Shown: positions 35,273-44,338 of the stretch, piece after piece
Position numbering within the stretch: position 1 is the stretch's first letter
Layout: every line of letters starts with the position of its first letter
Notes under the pieces: model-generated
Told to the model about the DNA's origin: nothing
Databases searched by the model: none
The model's input: only the letters and a program-made list of their open reading frames with translations
Assembly (NCBI RefSeq): GCF_004346165.1
Contig: NZ_SLZZ01000019.1
Coordinates: forward strand, 1 to 64,000
Length of the DNA: 64,000 nt
Direction of reading: 5' to 3'
Source: Muricomes intestini
GTDB lineage: Bacteria > Bacillota > Clostridia > Lachnospirales > Lachnospiraceae
Made by a program: the position numbers and the translations under genes

Positions 35273-36604
35273 TTATGGCTCCAGCCTGCTTAAGTCTCTT
35301 GGAAACAACGTCGCTTCCCGCACATTATCCTCTTCGATTAATTTCATGGTCAGCCGCTCCAACCCGATTCCGAGACCCCCGTGAGGCGGCATTCCATATT
35401 TAAATGCACTTAAATACTGCTCCATACCCTCCTCTGTCATACCTCTTGCTTCCATTTTTTTCAACAGTTCATGGTAATCGTGAACTCTCTGTCCGCCGGT
35501 TGTTATTTCCATCCCTCGGAACAGCAGATCAAAACTCAGTGTATAGTTTGTATCCTCCGGGTCATCCATAGCATAAAACGGCCTCTTTTTGGAGGGGTAG
35601 TGGGTAACAAAGACAAAATCTGCATCCCATTCCTCTTTTGCATATTGGCTTATTAACTGTTCTTCTTCAGGCTCAAGGTCAAACGGATTTCTCATTTTCC
35701 GCCCATATTTTTCTGATACAAGCTTCTTAATCTCGTCAAACCTGACTGACGGAATCTCCTTTGCCTTCGGAAGCTCTATTTCAAGAATTTTCAATTCTCC
35801 TGCATAGGTTTTTTCAAGAAGCTCCATGGTGTACTGAAGAAATCCGGTCTCCATTGCCATAATGTCCTCGAATCCGCCAATGTACCCCATCTCAAAGTCC
35901 AGACTCGTGTACTCGTTCAAATGGCGCTTCGTGTTATGCTTCTCTGCGCGGAACACCGGTGCGGTCTCAAATACCCGGTCAAACACACCCACCATCATCT
36001 GCTTGTAAAACTGAGGGCTTTGCTGGAGAATTGCCGGTCTGTGGAAATAATCCAGCTTGAAGAGATTGGCTCCTCCCTCTGCACTTTTAGCACCTATCTT
36101 TGGAGTATGGATCTCTGTAAAGCCCTCTCCGTACAGAAAGTCACGGAACCCCCGGACAATCCCTTCCTGAAGCTTGAACGTTACCCGCTCCCTTATATTC
36201 CTCAGTGAAATGGGACGATAATTTAGCTTCGCCTCTAAAGATGTATTCAGCTTCCACTTGGCGATAGGAAGAGGCATTGGCTCTGCCGGTCCACTCAAAA
36301 TTATTACATCTTCAATCCTAATTTCAATGCCGGCCGGTGCTTTGTCTGACTCCGCAAGAATCCCTGTTACTTCGACTGTATCAGCTTCTTTTAAATCTTT
36401 TAAGTTAAATTTTGAGACTCCTTCCTCAAAAACACATTGAAGAAGCCCTTCTCTCTTCCTGAGAATGATAAATGCCACCGTCCCCATATCCCGGATCGCA
36501 TGGACTGCACCATTCACTTTGACATGCTCATCAATTATATCCCCTGCAAGCAGCTCATTTAGCTCTAATGTATCCTTTTTCCTTACTCCTGTCACAAATT
36601 CCAT
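35273..36604 (-). CDS. aspS: Archaeal-type (probably non-discriminating) aspartyl-tRNA synthetase
   Basis: This is a 443-residue class II synthetase. The ATG at 36604 follows AGAAAGGAG. It has an N-terminal OB anticodon domain (about 15-105), motif 2 around FRAEKHNTKRHLNEYTSLDFE, and motif 3 in GLGIGLERLTMKL. It lacks the 100-residue GAD insert of bacterial AspRS (about 590 residues), so it is the short archaeal/eukaryal type. Many of these charge both tRNA(Asp) and tRNA(Asn). Its place ahead of gatCAB and behind a T-box with an apparent Asn specifier supports that role. Confidence 0.9.
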   Translation of the reverse strand: MEFVTGVRKKDTLELNELLAGDIIDEHVKVNGAVHAIRDMGTVAFIILRKREGLLQCVFEEGVSKFNLKDLKEADTVEVTGILAESDKAPAGIEIRIEDVIILSGPAEPMPLPIAKWKLNTSLEAKLNYRPISLRNIRERVTFKLQEGIVRGFRDFLYGEGFTEIHTPKIGAKSAEGGANLFKLDYFHRPAILQQSPQFYKQMMVGVFDRVFETAPVFRAEKHNTKRHLNEYTSLDFEMGYIGGFEDIMAMETGFLQYTMELLEKTYAGELKILEIELPKAKEIPSVRFDEIKKLVSEKYGRKMRNPFDLEPEEEQLISQYAKEEWDADFVFVTHYPSKKRPFYAMDDPEDTNYTLSFDLLFRGMEITTGGQRVHDYHELLKKMEARGMTEEGMEQYLSAFKYGMPPHGGLGIGLERLTMKLIEEDNVREATLFPRDLSRLEP

Positions 36605-36689
36605 AGTATTCTCCTTTCTGGCTCTTAAGGCTGCATCCCCGGTCAAACTTTTTATAACAGAGAGCTTTTTTTCTATAAGTCTCTGTGTT

Positions 36690-36745
36690 ATAGTTCAGCT
36701 AAGCTCGATTCCACTTCGTTTCATCCCGCTTTGGCAGAGCGGCAA
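36690..36745. repeat. Partial copy of a dispersed repeat between T-box terminator and aspS
   Basis: The plus strand contains GTTCAGCTAAGCTCGATTCC, ATCCCGCTTTGGCAGAGCGG and related text. This parallels the left half of the palindromic element at 17030-17090 (GTTCAGCCATCAGCTCGATT, ATCTCGCTGTGGCAGAACGC). It lies inside the leader, after the terminator, so it becomes part of the mRNA when read-through occurs. Confidence 0.5.
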
Positions 36746-37027
36746 AAAAAGTCCCGGGATGCATCTGCATCCCGGGACGGATTCACATTTATAATCCGCG
36801 GTACCACCCGCATTGAACAGGTATACAATACACCTGTCCCGCTCTATGTGCGTAACGTGCACTCTTACGTACCGGCTTACTTATTATTTCAACCGGTCGG
36901 CTCCCAAGTGTTCCCTTAGTTCTCTCCTCTGTCCGGCGCTCTCAGTCGGTGGCGCCAACTTCCTGTCAGTTTCTGAAAACCAGAGTCTTGTTCACAGCCT
37001 TTACTTATGTTTGACTTGTTAAAACTG
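36744..37027 (-). promoter_or_regulatory. T-box riboswitch leader, probable Asn specifier
   Basis: The conserved T-box core TGGTACCGCG is at 36797-36806 on the minus strand. It is followed by a terminator with a 13-bp stem (arms 36751-36763 and 36766-36778) and T7 (36744-36750). Upstream lies a Stem I whose base pairs GGCT with AGCC and whose 3-prime internal loop reads GGGAACACTT, giving AAC (36910-36912) as likely specifier. Uncharged tRNA(Asn) would stabilise the antiterminator and turn on aspS-gatCAB. Confidence 0.88.
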
Positions 37028-37033
37028 GTTTTC

Positions 37034-37062
37034 ATCATAACATAGGATTTTTTCATTTGCAA
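37034..37062 (-). promoter_or_regulatory. Promoter of the T-box-aspS-gatCAB operon
   Basis: Minus-strand TTGCAA (37057-37062) and TATGAT (37034-37039) are 17 bp apart. The predicted start is immediately before the T-box leader. Confidence 0.65.
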
Positions 37063-37079
37063 GGCTTTTTTAAGTAAAA

Positions 37080-38288
37080 CTACATCTTGCCCTGTAACAC
37101 TTCAAGGGCTTCGTCCAGCTGATTATCGGCTGCCGCATTGCCGGGATCGGCCTTGTATTCTACTTCCACGTCTGGTTTGATTCCCTTTTTGTGTATGCTC
37201 CTGCCGCTGGGAAGAAAATATTCGGCGATGGTCACTTTCAGGCATGTTCCATCACCTAAATCCATCAGCTGCTGTACAATTCCTTTTCCGTAAGTGGTAG
37301 TGCCTACAATGCTGCCCACCTTATAATCCTGAATGGCACCGGAAAATATCTCAGCTGCACTTGCACTGTACTGGTTTACCAAAACAGTCAGCGGCTTCGT
37401 AAATTCATGGTCCTTCTCGTTTTTATATTCTGTCCTGTTTCCGTTTTTATCCTCTGTGTAAACAACCATTCCTTTAGGCAGAAGAAGTTTCAGCATATCT
37501 ACAACCGTGTCCAAGTCTCCTCCCGGATTAGATCTCAAATCTATCACAAGACCCTTCATCCCCTGGTTTTCCAGATCCGCCAGTGCATCTTTAAACTGAT
37601 CATAGGTTACCTGATCAAATTCTGTGATATGAATATAACCAACTTGGTTTTCTTTCATTTCATAGTCTACAGTCTGGACTTTAAGACTGCGCCTGGTTGC
37701 CGTACAAGTAACCTGCTCCATAGCGCTGCCCCTGTACACATGAAGCGTGACATCGGTCCCTTCCTTCCCCTTGATCCAGGATACAATCTCTGTCAGATCT
37801 TCATCGCCGACAACATGATCATCAACCTGATACAGAATATCTCCTTCTTTCAGGCCGGCTTCCTCGGCCGGAGAATCTTTATATATATTTGCAATAGTTA
37901 CCGCCTTTGTCTCAATGTCTGTCACCAGACCTGCTCCAATTCCGGAATATTCTCCGGAAGTGGTCTCCAGCAATTCCTTTGTCTGTTCCTTATCATAATA
38001 GACTGTATAGGGATCTCCCAGACCGCTGACATATCCGGTATAAATGCCGTCCTGCAGCGCTTTATTATTCAATTTATCTGTATAGAGATAGTAATGATCT
38101 ATCAGTCTGCCCAGATTTGTGAGCTTCCTCTCCGTCTGCGTCTGGGAAGATACCTGGGCTGCGGCGGCGCCGTCTCCCAGAATATACCTTTCACCGGTTT
38201 TCCGGATACCCAAACCTGCGGCAGCTATTAAGAGCATAACGAGGGCGCCGCACAGCGCCCCCTTCCTAAAACTTTTTTTATCATTCAT
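37080..38288 (-). CDS. S41-family C-terminal processing protease with PDZ domain
   Basis: This is a 402-residue CtpA/CtpB-like protease. One membrane anchor (about 12-28) is followed by a cap region, a PDZ domain (about 105-185; SGIGAGLVTDI, DSPAEEAGLKEGDILYQV) and the protease core. The catalytic Ser lies in NQYSASAAEIFSGA and the Lys in TTYGKGIVQQ, about 25 residues later. It acts outside the membrane on unfolded or C-terminal substrates. Encoded after ftsEX and an M23 protein, it may process division or cell-wall factors. Confidence 0.92.
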   Translation of the reverse strand: MNDKKSFRKGALCGALVMLLIAAAGLGIRKTGERYILGDGAAAAQVSSQTQTERKLTNLGRLIDHYYLYTDKLNNKALQDGIYTGYVSGLGDPYTVYYDKEQTKELLETTSGEYSGIGAGLVTDIETKAVTIANIYKDSPAEEAGLKEGDILYQVDDHVVGDEDLTEIVSWIKGKEGTDVTLHVYRGSAMEQVTCTATRRSLKVQTVDYEMKENQVGYIHITEFDQVTYDQFKDALADLENQGMKGLVIDLRSNPGGDLDTVVDMLKLLLPKGMVVYTEDKNGNRTEYKNEKDHEFTKPLTVLVNQYSASAAEIFSGAIQDYKVGSIVGTTTYGKGIVQQLMDLGDGTCLKVTIAEYFLPSGRSIHKKGIKPDVEVEYKADPGNAAADNQLDEALEVLQGKM

Positions 38289-38310
38289 ATTCTTTCCAAC
38301 CTTTGATGTT

Positions 38311-39468
38311 CTATAAATATCCCAGGGGATCTACAGCCACATCATTGACTTCCACCTGGAAATGCAGGTGTGGTCCGAAGGAATTTCCCGTATCACCCAC
38401 ATAGCCAATCTGCTGCCCCTTAACCACCGTCTGACCTGCACTTACGCAGAGAGCCGAATGGTGCATGTATTTTGTAGTCAGACCATTTCCGTGATTGATA
38501 ACTACCCAGTTGCCCGCGCTGTCACTCCAGTTTGCGATGACCACGTACCCATCCGCGGCAGCATATGTAGGTGTCCCCTCTGCTGCAGCCAGGTCCAGGC
38601 CTTTGTGGAATGACCCGTCAAAATCTCTGTATCCAAAGGTACTGGATATGGTTGCTCCAGGGCATGGATTTGTAAACTGACCGCTGCCGCTGACAACCGG
38701 GGTGGAGGAAGGCTCCGAGTAACTGCTGCCCGTGCCTGCTGACTGCTGTGCAGCTGCCAACGCCGCCTGTTGTGCAGCCTGCTGCTGCAACTGCTTCTGA
38801 CGCTCAGCTTCCGCCTCCTCAACCAATTTTTGCAATGTGGCAGCATTATCTCCGATCTGTTTCTCAAGATCTGAGATCTGAATCTTTTTGCTGTCCAGCA
38901 GAGACTGTACCTCATTCTGCTTTTGTATCAATTCATTCTGCAGAGACGAAAGTGCTGTATATTCATTCTGCAGAGCATCCTCTTTTTCCTGTACATCCTG
39001 CACTACGTGCTGAAGTTCGGTGAGTTTCTCTCTGTCATATGTAGAAATCTGTGTAAAATACTCAGCCTTATTCAAAAGGTCTGTGATGCTGTCACTGTCG
39101 ACAAGAATCTCAATGAGTTGAGAATTACCATTCTCATACATATATTTTATACGCTTCTTCATACTTTCATACCGGTTATTCTCATCTACCTTAGCTTTAA
39201 CCAGTTCGTCTTCAGCCGTTTTGATCTCTTTTTGTTTTTTATCCAGCTTATCCTGTGCGTCTTTCATGTCCGCAACAATATCATTCAGCTGCGTTTTAAG
39301 GGAGTTTTGTTCTGCTTCCGCAGCCTTTTTCTTTGACGCCAGCTCATCGGCTTTCTTCTGTGCCTCGTCAACAGTTGCGGCATTCGCAGTCATCCCCATT
39401 CCTGCACACAATGCCAGTACTAAAACCACACTTATTATACTTCGTATACTCCTCTTTTGTCTCTTCAT
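38311..39468 (-). CDS. EnvC-like M23 peptidase with long coiled coil
   Basis: This is a 385-residue secreted protein. The signal peptide ends near NANA-A (residue 30). A long coiled coil (about 32-225) precedes an Ala/Gln-rich hinge and a LytM domain (about 270-385) with HKGLDLAAAEGTPTYAAADG and GPHLHFQVEV. The zinc-binding HxxxD and HxH pattern is present (HKGLD, HLHF), so it may be an active endopeptidase. Coiled-coil LytM proteins are controlled by FtsEX, whose genes lie immediately upstream (10 bp). Confidence 0.9.
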   Translation of the reverse strand: MKRQKRSIRSIISVVLVLALCAGMGMTANAATVDEAQKKADELASKKKAAEAEQNSLKTQLNDIVADMKDAQDKLDKKQKEIKTAEDELVKAKVDENNRYESMKKRIKYMYENGNSQLIEILVDSDSITDLLNKAEYFTQISTYDREKLTELQHVVQDVQEKEDALQNEYTALSSLQNELIQKQNEVQSLLDSKKIQISDLEKQIGDNAATLQKLVEEAEAERQKQLQQQAAQQAALAAAQQSAGTGSSYSEPSSTPVVSGSGQFTNPCPGATISSTFGYRDFDGSFHKGLDLAAAEGTPTYAAADGYVVIANWSDSAGNWVVINHGNGLTTKYMHHSALCVSAGQTVVKGQQIGYVGDTGNSFGPHLHFQVEVNDVAVDPLGYL

Positions 39469-39477
39469 AAGCTCCCC

Positions 39478-40431
39478 CTATACCTTTAAATGCTTGCGGA
39501 CAGTAAAGTAGCTTCCTATAAAACCAATTCCCACGCCGAGCAGAAGCCCGATTGGGAGTAAAATCTGATACACTGTCGTAACCGGCAGAAATGTAACAAT
39601 ATTATTTAGAACCTTGAACTTTGTCAGTACATACTCCACTGCCTTCCCGTATAGTCCATACAGCAAAAGAAGCGGTATAACCGCGCCGATGAGTCCCATA
39701 ATCAATCCCTCTATGACAAAAGGAGAGCGGACCACAAAGTCCTTAGCACCGATATATTTCATAATCGCGATTTCTTCTCTGCGGACGGTGATACCCATCG
39801 TAACCGTATTGCTAATCAGGAAAATAGATACCCCGAACAAAATAATTATAATTGCAACAGATACATAACCAACCAGTACATTTACACTGGAAAGGGTATT
39901 TGCCACTACGTCGGATTTATTAACCTTGCGCACCCCGTCCAGGCCCTTGGCAAACTTAACCAGATCCTGCTGAGTGGCCGCCAGTGATTTACTCCTGACT
40001 GTAAGACTTGCACCGTCATCTGTCACGGTTTTCATATATACTTCATAGTTATCTGAACCTGCCAGCGGGTTATCGTTTTTAAATCCCTCTGCCAAATCCG
40101 CATTGTCTCCGAAATAATCGTCTTTAAATTTATTCCATGCATCATCCGCGGAAACAAAAACCACATCTGATACATCATCCCTACTTTTTAATGCATTGCC
40201 AATATCATCAATCTGGCTCTGTGTGGCATCATCTTCGAAAAATACAGTAATCGCCACACCTTCTTCAGCCGACTTTATTATGTACTGAAAATTTAACAAG
40301 ATAGAAAAGAATAAACCAAACAGGAAAATACAAGCCGACATTGTCGCGATAGACGCAAGCGAAAACATCTTATTTCTCCCGATGTTCTTAACCCCCTGTT
40401 TTCCTACGTATCTTAATGTACTAATCCTCAT
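39478..40431 (-). CDS. ftsX: Cell-division ABC permease FtsX
   Basis: The 317-residue membrane protein has a first helix near 22-45, a large extracellular loop (about 50-190), and three helices at the C-terminus (about 195-310). Marks are GVKNIGRNKMFSLASIATM and RREEIAIMKYIGAKDFVVRSPF. It conveys ATP-driven motion from FtsE to a cell-wall hydrolase outside, here probably the adjacent M23 protein. It overlaps ftsE by 11 bp. Confidence 0.95.
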   Translation of the reverse strand: MRISTLRYVGKQGVKNIGRNKMFSLASIATMSACIFLFGLFFSILLNFQYIIKSAEEGVAITVFFEDDATQSQIDDIGNALKSRDDVSDVVFVSADDAWNKFKDDYFGDNADLAEGFKNDNPLAGSDNYEVYMKTVTDDGASLTVRSKSLAATQQDLVKFAKGLDGVRKVNKSDVVANTLSSVNVLVGYVSVAIIIILFGVSIFLISNTVTMGITVRREEIAIMKYIGAKDFVVRSPFVIEGLIMGLIGAVIPLLLLYGLYGKAVEYVLTKFKVLNNIVTFLPVTTVYQILLPIGLLLGVGIGFIGSYFTVRKHLKV

Positions 40432-41107
40432 CTAAATACCTACCTTTTTGTTCATCACTGACGATAACGCCCTGTTTCATCGTTATGACGCGCTCGTTCA
40501 TCTCATTTACGATTTCCTGGTTGTGAGTAACAACCAACACCGTTGTCCCTCTCTCATTCGCCTCTTTCAGCAGACTCATGATCTCCCATGAGTTTGTCGG
40601 ATCCAGGTTACCAGTCGGCTCGTCGGCCAACAAAATTGCAGGTTCATTTACAATTGCTCTGGCAATTGCAACACGCTGCTGTTCTCCCCCTGACAGCTCC
40701 TTTGGATATGACTTATACTTCTGTGCCAATCCCACAAGTGAAAGCGCCGCCGGCACTTTTCTCTTAAGGACACGCGTAGGTGTCTCGGTTACACGCAGTG
40801 CAAAAGCAATATTTTCATAAATATTTCTGTCTTTTAAAAGACGGAAGTCCTGAAAAACAACTCCCAGGCCTCTTCTGTACTTTGCAATATGACGATGTTT
40901 CATCCTGCTTAAGTTCTGTCCGTTGACAATGATAGTTCCCTTTGTCGGCTCCAGTTCCTTCAGGATCAAACGAATCAAAGTGGACTTGCCTGAACCGCTG
41001 TCCCCTACGATAAACACGAATTCTCCACGTTCAACCTTCACGGACACACCATTTAGAGCAGCATTCCCCTTTGAATACTCCTTCGTTACATTTCTAAGTT
41101 CAATCAT
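40421..41107 (-). CDS. ftsE: Cell-division ABC ATPase FtsE
   Basis: This is a 228-residue cytoplasmic ATPase with Walker A GDSGSGKSTLIR, signature LSGGEQQRVAIARA, Walker B AILLADEPTGNLD and the switch His in VVTHNQEIV. It starts MIELRNVTKEYSKGNAALNG. It is first of the ftsEX-M23-S41 operon and lies 25 bp after a PucR-type regulator gene. Confidence 0.96.
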   Translation of the reverse strand: MIELRNVTKEYSKGNAALNGVSVKVERGEFVFIVGDSGSGKSTLIRLILKELEPTKGTIIVNGQNLSRMKHRHIAKYRRGLGVVFQDFRLLKDRNIYENIAFALRVTETPTRVLKRKVPAALSLVGLAQKYKSYPKELSGGEQQRVAIARAIVNEPAILLADEPTGNLDPTNSWEIMSLLKEANERGTTVLVVTHNQEIVNEMNERVITMKQGVIVSDEQKGRYLDED

Positions 41108-41132
41108 AGATCCTCCTAATTATTCATACTCC

Positions 41133-42224
41133 TTAGTATTCTAATGATTCCATATATCTCATATACTTCACTACCATCAGAGCAATCTTAAAAGTAATCG
41201 CATCCTCAAAGACGCGCAAATCAAGCCCGGTACTCTTCTGCAGCTTATCCAGCCGGTAAACAAGAGTGTTTCTGTGAATATACAGCTGCCTTGACGTTTC
41301 TGATACATTCAGACTGTTTTCAAAGAATTTGTTAATAGTCGTCAATGTCTCCTCATCAAAATCGTCCGGAGATTTCCCCTCGAATATCTCCTTGATAAAC
41401 ATCTTACAAAGTGGAATGGGCAGCTGATAAATCAGACGTCCGATGCCAAGTGTACTATATGCTACGATGTCCTTCTCATCGAAGAAGATCTTGCCCACAT
41501 CCAAGGCAAGCTTTGCTTCCTTGTAGGACTTAGAAACTTCCTTGATATCACCGACTACAGTACCATAAGCTATATGGATACGTTCTTCCCCGCATTCAGT
41601 CTTCAGTATCTCCAGCATTTCTTTTGCCATTTTCTCAAGCTCTTTACCACCATCTTTGTCAGAAAGTTCCTTGACGACAATGATATTCTTCTCGTCCACC
41701 GCTGTAATGAAGTCTCTCGACTTTCCTCCCAGAAGAGTTCTTACATTATCCAGAGCCACGCTGTCTTTTTCATGGGTTGTTTCAATAATAAAGATAACAC
41801 GTTTTTGCTCTGTGTCAATATGTAATTTCTTGGCTCTGTTATAAATGTCCACCAAAAGGAGGTTATCCAGCAAAAGATTTTTGATGAAATTGTCCTTGTC
41901 AAACCTTTCTTTGTATGCAACTAAAAGACTTTGAACCTGAAATGCAGCAATCTTGCCTACCATGTATACTTCCTCGTTCTCGCCGCCGGCAAGCAGCACA
42001 TATTCCAGCTGCTGCTCATCAAAGATTTTAAAAAAATGATGACCCTGAATTACCTGGCTGTCCGCGGGAGACTCCACAAAGGAAAGTACAGCGCTTTCAT
42101 AACCTTTCATATCATCAAATGTAGTTGCAAGTACTTTTCCCTCCGTGTCTAATACACAGAAATCAATTCTTGAAATACCCTTCAGACCTTCAATTGTGTT
42201 TTGCAGTATTTGATTTGAAATCAT
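41133..42224 (-). CDS. PucR/CdaR-type transcriptional regulator
   Basis: The 363-residue protein starts at the ATG at 42224 behind CGGAGGAG. It has an N-terminal sensory-like region (about 1-110, no membrane helix), a GGDEF-like middle region (about 130-230), and a C-terminal HTH_30 domain (SLNVSETSRQLYIHRNTLVY and RLDKLQKSTGLD, about 305-345). Proteins of this layout regulate sugar-acid or purine genes. The ligand cannot be told here. Only 25 bp separate it from ftsE, so it may be co-transcribed with that operon. Confidence 0.8.
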   Translation of the reverse strand: MISNQILQNTIEGLKGISRIDFCVLDTEGKVLATTFDDMKGYESAVLSFVESPADSQVIQGHHFFKIFDEQQLEYVLLAGGENEEVYMVGKIAAFQVQSLLVAYKERFDKDNFIKNLLLDNLLLVDIYNRAKKLHIDTEQKRVIFIIETTHEKDSVALDNVRTLLGGKSRDFITAVDEKNIIVVKELSDKDGGKELEKMAKEMLEILKTECGEERIHIAYGTVVGDIKEVSKSYKEAKLALDVGKIFFDEKDIVAYSTLGIGRLIYQLPIPLCKMFIKEIFEGKSPDDFDEETLTTINKFFENSLNVSETSRQLYIHRNTLVYRLDKLQKSTGLDLRVFEDAITFKIALMVVKYMRYMESLEY

Positions 42225-42426
42225 ATTTATCTCCTCCGCTCTCGTCTCATTTCCATGTGCATTTTTCACAAATATCAAATTCACTAAAAATCAAAATACA
42301 CATACACAAGTTATATATTAATGCATAAAGCTAAAAAAATAAAGGGGAAATACGGTTTTTTTATGCATTTCCTCATATTTTTTATAAATATTTCATAATT
42401 TTAGCCTTATACATAGTTCACAAATA

Positions 42427-43296
42427 TCATTCTACCGGGGAAAACCCCTCTCCCATTACCTCGCGGGCGTCGCTGACAATAATAAATGCATTCGCATCGG
42501 TTTTTCCAACTATTTCCTTCAAATGGACCAGCTCTTTTTTCGTGACAACACAAAAAAGGATGCAACGGTCTTTTCCGGTATACATTCCCTTCGCATAAAT
42601 CCCGGTAAGCCCCCTGTCCACCTCGCGCATAATAGCGTGGGACACTTCCTCATATTTATCTGTAATGATGTAGGCCGCTTTGGCAAACTTAACGCCTTCA
42701 ATCATCGCATCTGCTATCCGGTTGACCACCACAATCGTAATAATTGCGTAGAGCGCACGCTCTATACCAAATACATAGCCGCCGGCAATCACAATAACGG
42801 CATCAATCACCATCATGATCTTAGCTACAGAAAACTGGCGCAAATAATTCTGTATGATTGCCCCTACCATATCTGTGCCGCCGGTTGTTGCCTTTGTTGA
42901 AAACACCAGACCCATACCGATTCCCTGCAATGCCCCGCCAAAGATGGCCGCAAGCAAAATGTTGTTTTCTATAAGGGAAAAGGTCGGAATTATTGCCAGC
43001 CATATAGAAACCATAATAGTTGAAAATAGTGTCTTACCGATAAAGCCTTTCCCTTTCACCTTCAGAGCAGCCAGAAAGACCGGCAGATTCAGCGCAATGT
43101 TTGTAAACCACAATGGGATGCCTCCCGGCATCAGGCCCGACGTAAGGCTTTTGATAATGATAGCCAAACCTGAAAATCCGCCGACAACCAGACTGTTAGG
43201 CTCGTAAATGCACTTAATTGCAAAAGAAACAAGGCCCGTCCCCACAGCAATATAAGCATACTTCATATAAACCGGTCTTTCCCTGTAACCATGCAT
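42427..43296 (-). CDS. YitT family membrane protein (DUF161/DUF2179)
   Basis: The 289-residue protein has about five or six membrane helices (residues 10-205; NSLVVGGFSGLAIIIKSL, TTGGTDMVGAIIQNYL) and a cytoplasmic DUF2179 domain at the C-terminus (about 220-289). YitT proteins are widespread in Firmicutes and transport activity is suspected but not settled. It lies 3 bp after the TagA-like gene. Confidence 0.88.
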   Translation of the reverse strand: MHGYRERPVYMKYAYIAVGTGLVSFAIKCIYEPNSLVVGGFSGLAIIIKSLTSGLMPGGIPLWFTNIALNLPVFLAALKVKGKGFIGKTLFSTIMVSIWLAIIPTFSLIENNILLAAIFGGALQGIGMGLVFSTKATTGGTDMVGAIIQNYLRQFSVAKIMMVIDAVIVIAGGYVFGIERALYAIITIVVVNRIADAMIEGVKFAKAAYIITDKYEEVSHAIMREVDRGLTGIYAKGMYTGKDRCILFCVVTKKELVHLKEIVGKTDANAFIIVSDAREVMGEGFSPVE

Positions 43297-43299
43297 GGT

Positions 43300-43980
43300 T
43301 TAACTCTCCTTCTTTTGTTTTTCTACCCTATAACGGAATGCCTTTTTCATAAGGAACCGCCGGACACCGCCTGTGTTCTTCTCATGATAATTCCCAGCCG
43401 GCATACTGCCGCATCCCAGCCAGACTCTTGCATTGAGCAGAGACTTATTTCTGATAATAAAATCCTCCTGCACAGGGGACAGCAGTGCAGAAATTATACA
43501 GTCTGTCTCAGCCCCGTTTACATCATTGATAATATCTTCTTCTGATTTACCTTCTGAGCTCAATATGCCACGGCCCACTACCGCAATTCCTCTGTGATAC
43601 TTTTCCATAGCCTTTTCCAGGCAAAGAAGCTCTTTTTCAGACCCGGCAATCAGAAATACCCTCCTTTTATTTCTCTGTAAGTAACGCAGGAACATTTTCA
43701 AGAAAGTCTGATTTGTCACATCCTTTAATAAATTCCTGTCTGTTATTTCTGCAGCCTCCAGTATCTCCCCCTCACCCGGGAGTACCATATCCATCTCTTT
43801 TGTGTCCTCTTTCCATGCGGGATCGTCTTTCCCCTGCATGAGCATATCCAATGTGACAATCTCAATTGTATTGACAGACTCACTCTGCATGTACTTAACT
43901 GCCATCTGCATAGCCGCTTTTGCCGTGAACCCAGCAATCTCCACGTCAAAGATATTCATCTTCTCTTCCATTTTCATCAC
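43300..43980 (-). CDS. WecG/TagA/CpsF-like glycosyltransferase, degenerate
   Basis: The 226-residue protein keeps the GT26 fold pattern (NIFDVEIAGFTAKAAMQMAV, RRVFLIAGSEKELLCLEKAM, ARVWLGCGSMPAGN, RRFLMKKAF). The usual TPN motif reads VTLDMLM and the usual PDG reads LPGEG, so the catalytic Asp is missing. Activity is doubtful. Relatives transfer ManNAc to a lipid carrier in teichoic acid synthesis. Starts at 43980, 43977 and 43962 are all possible. It is coupled to yitT by 3 bp. Confidence 0.7.
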   Translation of the reverse strand: MMKMEEKMNIFDVEIAGFTAKAAMQMAVKYMQSESVNTIEIVTLDMLMQGKDDPAWKEDTKEMDMVLPGEGEILEAAEITDRNLLKDVTNQTFLKMFLRYLQRNKRRVFLIAGSEKELLCLEKAMEKYHRGIAVVGRGILSSEGKSEEDIINDVNGAETDCIISALLSPVQEDFIIRNKSLLNARVWLGCGSMPAGNYHEKNTGGVRRFLMKKAFRYRVEKQKKES

Positions 43981-44031
43981 CTATGCTTCTTCTCCCCAGT
44001 CGTACAATTGTATCAAAAACCAGCAGGTTTT

Positions 44032-44217
44032 TCAACTCTTTCGCTTTCTTTTTGCAATCATTCCTCCTATCCGTCCTGTTTCCTTGGATGAGAGAGAACG
44101 CCATCCCTGTTCCAGTACTTTATCCAAAAGCCCCAATTCCTCCGCAATCTCGTACTTTGCCTTCTCCTCAGGCTCCAGATTTTTTAAATCAATTGGTTTC
44201 AATTTCTTTTCAGCCAT
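44032..44217 (-). CDS. Small acid-soluble spore protein, alpha/beta type
   Basis: The 61-residue protein has the alpha/beta SASP pattern KYEIAEELGLLDKVLEQGWR, then SLSSKETGRIGGMIAKRKRK. These coat spore DNA and protect it during dormancy, and are cut by GPR protease on germination. A strong site, AAGGAGGAGG, precedes the ATG. It is shorter and more basic at the C-terminus than major SASPs, like SspF-type minor forms. It shows the organism can probably sporulate. Confidence 0.85.
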   Translation of the reverse strand: MAEKKLKPIDLKNLEPEEKAKYEIAEELGLLDKVLEQGWRSLSSKETGRIGGMIAKRKRKS

Positions 44218-44274
44218 CTTAATATCCTCCTCCTTTTTCTGAAAGTATTGCCGAAAAATCAGGAGACATACACG

Positions 44275-44320
44275 AAAGGGGTCAGACCCTTTTGCCGTCC
44301 ATTGTCAGAATATTCTGTCT
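44275..44320. repeat. Short palindromic dispersed repeat (copy 2)
   Basis: AAAGGG-GTCAGA-CCCTTT (44275-44292) is followed by TTGCCGTCCATTGTCAGAAT, which matches the text after the hairpin at 14715. A further palindrome of the same kind, AAAGGGG-AGTGT-CCCCTTT, lies at 54073-54091. Confidence 0.5.
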
Positions 44321-44338
44321 TTTTCATTTGTATCTAAA

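Noticed and set aside
42285-42426. Riboswitch or small RNA in the AT-rich gap before the PucR gene
   Set aside because: No conserved core or stable hairpin could be recognised.
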